From contig NZ_JACJSG010000001.1 in the NCBI RefSeq assembly GCF_014697625.1, positions 62,001 through 126,000 on the forward strand: DNA of 64,000 nt, in the 5' to 3' direction. The DNA is from Anabaena azotica FACHB-119. GTDB taxonomy: Bacteria > Cyanobacteriota > Cyanobacteriia > Cyanobacteriales > Nostocaceae. This document shows, piece after piece, positions 60,089 through 64,000 of this stretch. Numbering within the stretch: position 1 is the stretch's first letter; the number at the start of each line of letters is the position of its first letter. The translations under genes were made by a program, and so were the position numbers. Below the pieces are notes generated by a model. The model had not been told where the DNA came from and did no database searches. It was given only the letters and a program-made list of their open reading frames with translations.

Positions 60089-61870
60089 TTAAATTTTGGC
60101 AAAATCTTCTAGGGGTGCGATCGCATATCTCCCTGTTTCATCCCTACTCACCAAGCCTAAAGCTAGTAAATCCCTATCAATAAACAGCTTAGTAGCTTTA
60201 CCACCTGCGTCAATTTTGGCGTTGATTAATTGTATGGCGTAGCAAATAGTATCATAAATCCGTTGAGGATTTATTGCTGTGGTTATAGGCTGATACCTAC
60301 CTACAGACTCACACAGCCGATATACGCCATGTGTTGGCGACTGGGGATAACCGTATTGTTTGACAGCACGTTCCAGAAAGTATCCAGCCGTAATTGGTTT
60401 TTCTCCTGAAGGACGCACACAAGTATAACTGCAATTACCGGGTGTATCCGCCGCCAAACTCCCAGGCATAAATCGGAGAATATTGCAGTTGAAAAAGTCA
60501 GGATTGCATTCTTCTAAAGCAAAGTGAATAGCACTGAGGTCATCTTCTAATGTTGTCGGTTCAAAACCTAGAATTTCAGTTTTGTTTGCATTTAATTTAG
60601 CTTTCGGTAATCCTAAAATCAAAGAATAACTGCTGAGTAATCCAGCTTTATTCATATCTTGGAATACCTGTTTAACTTTTACCGGATAATCAAATGCCTG
60701 CTTAATTTGGCTGGATACAGAGCCATTAAATTGATGATTAGCTAAGGAAACTTCTGGTAAGGTATGTTCAACGTCAAAAAACATATAGACACAGTTATGC
60801 TGGACTAAATAGCACATCTGTTCATAATCAATTTTATCTATTCTTGTATTTGACCCCCAAACAAAACCCTCTCGCTTGAGCATTTCCGCCTCTCTTTTAG
60901 CTGCTGTCGGGTGGGCGGTAAAAGTATCAACATCAAGGTAAATTGCTTCATAACCATGCTGTTTCAATTGCCGCAACTGCCGACGCAATGAAGCTTCACT
61001 TAATCTGACAACGTGATTACTGTCCTGACTTTTATTACAGCAACCACATTCCCAAGTACAACTTCTTTGGGTAAAAATTTGGGCTGTTTTTAATTGTCTA
61101 CCATCTTTAGTTTTAAATATATCCATATTATGAACTTTGGAAATGTGTTTCATGCCAAAGTTCTGGTCTATATCATCAAAATTAGTAACTCTCGGCGCAG
61201 TTGAACGATGAAAGTTAGCAAGCTTGTGAGTATCAGGCTCTGGAAGATAGAATGCTTGAGAACTATTGATGAAACACAATCCAGGTATGTTTTTCATATT
61301 ATGATGAAAATTACCCTTAGCAACTGCATAAGCAATTTCTACAATTGAATTCTCACCTTCACCGTTACAAAATGCTGTTATCCAAGGGGTAATCTGGGCA
61401 ATATCTTCAACACTTTTGCTAGCATAACCACCAACTAAAATTGGCACATTTTGTCTACCAGATTCCATAAGTGTGGTGAAAATTTTTTGGCTATGTTCGT
61501 CTATTTCTTGCCATTGAGTAGTTAAACAACCTGCAAAAATGACTAAATCAGCATTTTTCACTTCATAGAGAACATCAGCAATGGACAAATCATCGCGTTC
61601 TAAGTCTAACTGCACAACTCTACTAAATCCAGCATTGGCTAAACTAGATGCTAGTACAGGTAAAGCTTTATTTGCACCATTAAATGTTCTATGTTTAATA
61701 TATTCACCAATTAATACTATTTTGATAGAATGATAATATTCTTCTAAAAATTGTTTTAGTGATAATGGTATTGATAAACATTTTTCTGTTTCTACAATAG
61801 TTTGTACAAAGCTAAATAGTTTTTTAAAATTATTGGGCTGATAACTAGGGTTTAAAAACACTTGATTCAC
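60089..61870 (-). CDS. Radical SAM protein with B12-binding-like N-terminal domain, function unknown
   Basis: 593 residues. Residues 50-190 look like a cobalamin-binding/Rossmann-type domain (IVLIGEYIKHRTFNGANKALPVLASSLANAGF, ADVLYEVKNADLVIFAGCLTTQ, VPILVGGYASKSVEDI, FCNGEGENSIVEIA), as in B12-dependent radical SAM enzymes, but the D-x-H-x-x-G cobalamin motif is not seen. The radical SAM core starts at C271-x3-C275-x2-C278 (CTWECGCC), then EAIYLDVDTFTAHP, FVWGSNTRIDKID, CVYMFFDVEH and SLILGLPK. A C-terminal segment with NCSYTCVRPSGEKPITAGY follows. Substrate unknown. No biosynthetic partner genes flank it; glgA follows on the same strand. Confidence 0.8.
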   Translation of the reverse strand: MNQVFLNPSYQPNNFKKLFSFVQTIVETEKCLSIPLSLKQFLEEYYHSIKIVLIGEYIKHRTFNGANKALPVLASSLANAGFSRVVQLDLERDDLSIADVLYEVKNADLVIFAGCLTTQWQEIDEHSQKIFTTLMESGRQNVPILVGGYASKSVEDIAQITPWITAFCNGEGENSIVEIAYAVAKGNFHHNMKNIPGLCFINSSQAFYLPEPDTHKLANFHRSTAPRVTNFDDIDQNFGMKHISKVHNMDIFKTKDGRQLKTAQIFTQRSCTWECGCCNKSQDSNHVVRLSEASLRRQLRQLKQHGYEAIYLDVDTFTAHPTAAKREAEMLKREGFVWGSNTRIDKIDYEQMCYLVQHNCVYMFFDVEHTLPEVSLANHQFNGSVSSQIKQAFDYPVKVKQVFQDMNKAGLLSSYSLILGLPKAKLNANKTEILGFEPTTLEDDLSAIHFALEECNPDFFNCNILRFMPGSLAADTPGNCSYTCVRPSGEKPITAGYFLERAVKQYGYPQSPTHGVYRLCESVGRYQPITTAINPQRIYDTICYAIQLINAKIDAGGKATKLFIDRDLLALGLVSRDETGRYAIAPLEDFAKI

Positions 61871-62090
61871 CTACCTGAATATAATTTATCGGTGGTGATG
61901 CACGCTGGATTAAAAAGACAAAAAAATAATTTAATATTGAATAAATAACCAGAAATATTAACTTGTATTCATATATCTGTAGAAATATTTAAAAGCCAGA
62001 ATTTATTAGTTTAGGTATAAAAAAATTAATGTGTCATGATTTACGAGTTTTGAAGTTAAATTTACACCTCAATAATTACGAATTACTACC
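61871..62090. promoter_or_regulatory. Divergent region between radical SAM and SRPBCC genes
   Basis: 220 bp, very AT-rich, no gene or clear motif seen. Confidence 0.4.
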
Positions 62091-62534
62091 ATGTCCCAGG
62101 TTTTAGAACAATCCATTCAAATTAACGCCACAGCCAGCGCCGTAGAACGCTGTCTCACAGATTTAACGCTAATGCACCGTTGGCTTAACCCTGTATTGCG
62201 CTGCGAACCAGTAGGTGAAACATGGAGTACAGATGTAGGTGGTAAAAGCCGTTTCATTATCCAAATTCCCTTCATTCAGCCAACGCTAAACAGCGTGGTT
62301 GTGGAACGCCAACCCGGTTTAATAGTATGGGAATTTCAAGGATTTTTTCAAGGGCGCGATCGCTGGGAATGTCAACCCCTAGAAAAAGGAACCCGTCTAC
62401 TCAACCGCTTTGAATTTGACATCCCCAACCCCATAGTTAACTGGGGCTTCAACACCTTCGCCGCCACCTGGACAAAACAAGACATGGAAGCACAACTCAG
62501 ACGACTAAAACGAGTTGCAGAAGAAAGTCAATAG
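62091..62534 (+). CDS. SRPBCC-family (START/polyketide-cyclase-like) protein
   Basis: 147-residue helix-grip protein expected to hold a hydrophobic ligand. The fold is visible: SIQINATASAVERCLTDLTLMHRWLNPVLRCEPVG, SRFIIQIPFIQPTLNSVVVERQPGLIVWEFQGFFQGRDRWECQPLEKGTRLLNRFEFDIPNPIVNWGF, and the long C-terminal helix TWTKQDMEAQLRRLKRVAEE. Found widely in cyanobacteria without a known role. Heptamer repeats follow the stop. Confidence 0.85.
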   Translation: MSQVLEQSIQINATASAVERCLTDLTLMHRWLNPVLRCEPVGETWSTDVGGKSRFIIQIPFIQPTLNSVVVERQPGLIVWEFQGFFQGRDRWECQPLEKGTRLLNRFEFDIPNPIVNWGFNTFAATWTKQDMEAQLRRLKRVAEESQ

Positions 62535-62799
62535 TCAGTTGACAGTTGACAATTGACTATTGACAATTGACAGTTGTTATCCTTTCCTGCTTCCTGTTCC
62601 CCTCCAGGGAGGGGTTAGGGGCTGACAGGTGCAGGTTTTTAATATAGCAGTGAGTAAGGACTATAAAACTAACGAGAAAATCATTGTTTCATCCACCCCT
62701 ACACCCCTACACCCTTACACCCTTACACCCCAAACCAAGGTTTTTGGAACACCAATAAAAAACCTACACCTTTCAGGGGGCTAGGGGTGGGTTCCCCCC
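62535..62799. repeat. TTGACAG heptamers and CCCCTCCAGGGAGGGG module
   Basis: AGTTGAC/TTGACAA units (62533-62575), the CCCCTCCAGGGAGGGGTTAG module seen also at 42.4 and 52.4 kb, and ACACCCCTACACCCTT repeats (62695-62725). Confidence 0.8.
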
Positions 62800-63615
62800 T
62801 CACTTAATTTCCCCCAACAACCGCCGGATAGTCGCTGCATCTTCAGCGTTGGGTACATTTGCTAGATAGGTTTCTAGGTCATTAGTAGCCTGTGGGTAAT
62901 GACCTAGCTGGTAGTAGAGTAAACCGCGATCGCGCAATTCTGAAGTTGCTTCAGGAAACAGCAGCAAAATTCTCTCAACTACACTTAAGCTTTTTTCTAC
63001 TTCTTGCTTTCTCAAGTAGATATATTTCAGGTTAGTCAGCATTCTTGCCAAAAATTGCCGCTTACTGACAGTAGCCAAAAATTCCGGTCGTAAAGTCACC
63101 GACTGCTGAAACATTTGATTTAGCTTATCTTGGCAATCCTGCGCGAACAACACCTCACCCCGATTGAACGCATCAACAAAAATTTCCATATCAGAGATAG
63201 CCGGACGAATGAGGAAATGTCCAGGTAAACCTACCCCCTCCATGGGAAAATCAATCCTCTGGGCAATTTCTAGGTAAACCAAAGCCAAAGTAATCGGAAT
63301 ACCCACTCTACGGTCAATTACATCATTCAAAAAACTGTTGCGTGGGTCATAATAATCTTCTTGATTCCCAGCAAAACCCAAATCATCGTAGAGATATTGA
63401 TTAATACCCTGAATCACCCGTAACGGATAGCGGGAAGAAGGTAAACGCTCCTCAACCTCCATAGCCATAGTATCCAGAGCGTTTAGATACTCCTCCGTAT
63501 CTAATCTAGGATATTCTTCCTGTGCAATATACAAAGCCGCCCTAGCTAGGTCAATATCCTCCTCAGATTTCTGAACCTCTTGATAAAAATACTGTCTTGC
63601 TGAGGAGAAATTCAT
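62800..63615 (-). CDS. SirB1-family protein (transglutaminase-like plus TPR-like tail)
   Basis: 271 residues from the ATG at 63615 (MNFSSARQYFYQEVQ). The SirB1/transglutaminase-like core reads INQYLYDDLGFAGNQEDYYDPRNSFLNDVIDRRVGIPITLALVYLEIAQRIDFPMEGVGLPGHFLIR, with His in GLPGHFL and a degenerate nucleophile position. A TPR-like C-terminal tail follows (LRDRGLLYYQLGHYPQATNDLETYLANVPNAEDA). Widespread in bacteria; molecular role not established. Repeats of the CACCCCTATACCCC type fill the gap to apcC. Confidence 0.88.
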   Translation of the reverse strand: MNFSSARQYFYQEVQKSEEDIDLARAALYIAQEEYPRLDTEEYLNALDTMAMEVEERLPSSRYPLRVIQGINQYLYDDLGFAGNQEDYYDPRNSFLNDVIDRRVGIPITLALVYLEIAQRIDFPMEGVGLPGHFLIRPAISDMEIFVDAFNRGEVLFAQDCQDKLNQMFQQSVTLRPEFLATVSKRQFLARMLTNLKYIYLRKQEVEKSLSVVERILLLFPEATSELRDRGLLYYQLGHYPQATNDLETYLANVPNAEDAATIRRLLGEIK

Positions 63616-63720
63616 AAACCAAGCCTCATTATGCAAAGGGGTGTAAGGGTGTAGGGGTGCAGGGGTGTCAAGAGAAAATCTTCCCCCTACACCCCTATAC
63701 CCCTATACCCCAATAAACAT

Positions 63721-63746
63721 AAAAAAGAGGTCTAATAGACCCCTCT
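63721..63746 (-). terminator. Intrinsic terminator of apcC
   Basis: On the minus strand AGAGGGGTCTATTAGACCTCT (written with one bulged G-pair) is followed directly by TTTTTT at 63726-63721, about 37 bases after the apcC stop. Confidence 0.8.
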
Positions 63747-63782
63747 CATAACTTAAATATAATAATTTTTGACCTATAAGAA

Positions 63783-63989
63783 TTAAGCCAACCCAGTATT
63801 AGCACCTTGCTTACCAGTTGCCAATTCCACCTTGATAATTTTACCGCCTGCTTTTTGAATGCGCTGTTGTTCACGGAACCAGTTTTCATAAGGAACCAAC
63901 TTGGTGAAGTAGGTGTTTTGTAGTTCGCGTTGGGTACGAATACGGCTTTGGCTAGGAACAAGAGCTGTAATTTTAAACAAACGGGACAT
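63783..63989 (-). CDS. apcC: Phycobilisome core small linker ApcC (Lc7.8)
   Basis: 68-residue CpcD-type linker that caps allophycocyanin trimers in the phycobilisome core on the thylakoid surface. The sequence is diagnostic: MSRLFKITALVPSQSRIRTQRELQNTYFTKLVPYENWFREQQRIQKAGGKIIKVELATG. apcA and apcB normally precede it, and on this strand they would lie just beyond the right edge of the window. Followed by a strong terminator, fitting its place as last gene of the apc operon. Confidence 0.96.
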   Translation of the reverse strand: MSRLFKITALVPSQSRIRTQRELQNTYFTKLVPYENWFREQQRIQKAGGKIIKVELATGKQGANTGLA

Positions 63990-64000
63990 TGGGAAATCTC

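Noticed and set aside
1-64000. tRNA, rRNA or tmRNA genes
   Set aside because: No cloverleaf-like segment with a GGTTCGA-type T arm, and no rRNA-like block, was noticed in reading; a covariance search would be needed to exclude them fully.

Overview
The window is cyanobacterial chromosome, almost certainly from a heterocyst-forming Nostoc/Anabaena-type organism. The evidence is the very frequent GCGATCGC (HIP1) octamer, the phycobilisome core linker apcC, ndhF1/ndhD1, the NdhI maturation factor crr6, the phylloquinone genes menF/menA/menC, a RbcR/PacR-type LysR regulator, and dense arrays of heptameric short tandem repeats (TCATTAG, GATAACT, TTGACTG, GGGGATT types) in most gaps between genes. 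No tRNA, rRNA or true CRISPR array was recognised.

Layout. 1-336: end of a gene entering from the left. 632-1606: nadA. 2.4-8.0 kb (minus strand): probable iron-handling group (two-domain multicopper oxidase, lipoprotein, ferritin-like protein, FTR1 permease) interrupted by an IS200/IS605-type tnpB element. 8.4-14.3 kb (plus): two complete ECF-type cobalt/nickel importers back to back (cbiMNQO, then cbiM with a PDGLE tail plus cbiQ and cbiO), then a HAD phosphatase. 15.6-17.5 kb: an ArgRS-like protein lacking the catalytic core, and a Crp-family regulator. 17.8-23.0 kb (minus): a zinc-ribbon Ser/Thr kinase with three membrane-anchored periplasmic-binding-like proteins that all begin MSQKNET. 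23.3-34.1 kb: pacR/rbcR, an NnrU-like membrane protein, a thioredoxin-like protein, ndhF1, a 4-kb accessory insert (NACHT-pentapeptide STAND protein flanked by two antitoxin-like genes), and ndhD1.

34.5-45.4 kb: a Uma2 protein, a decayed IS605-type element truncating a hypothetical gene, wecB, argC, a PrlF/YhaV toxin-antitoxin pair, a DUF4058 protein, a carboxyl-terminal protease, ispG and an isochorismatase-family protein. 45.4-54.2 kb: a TPR protein, a LysM-M23 peptidase, an HtrA-type protease, a DUF760 protein, scpB with an IS605-type tnpB lodged at its start, ispD, a GT9 glycosyltransferase and crr6. 54.5-64 kb: menC, menA and menF, glgA, a radical SAM protein of unknown role, an SRPBCC protein, a SirB1-type protein and apcC.

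The most unusual signals are: the NACHT-pentapeptide cassette between ndhF1 and ndhD1, with 27-bp near-direct repeats and a decayed copy of ndhF1 sequence; reciprocal fusion of scpB and tnpB signals; a 94-bp TA-inserting MITE whose empty site can be read elsewhere in the window; the MSQKNET kinase/binding-protein set; and a candidate four-component iron locus. Functions are assigned from recognised families and motifs only; no searches were run.
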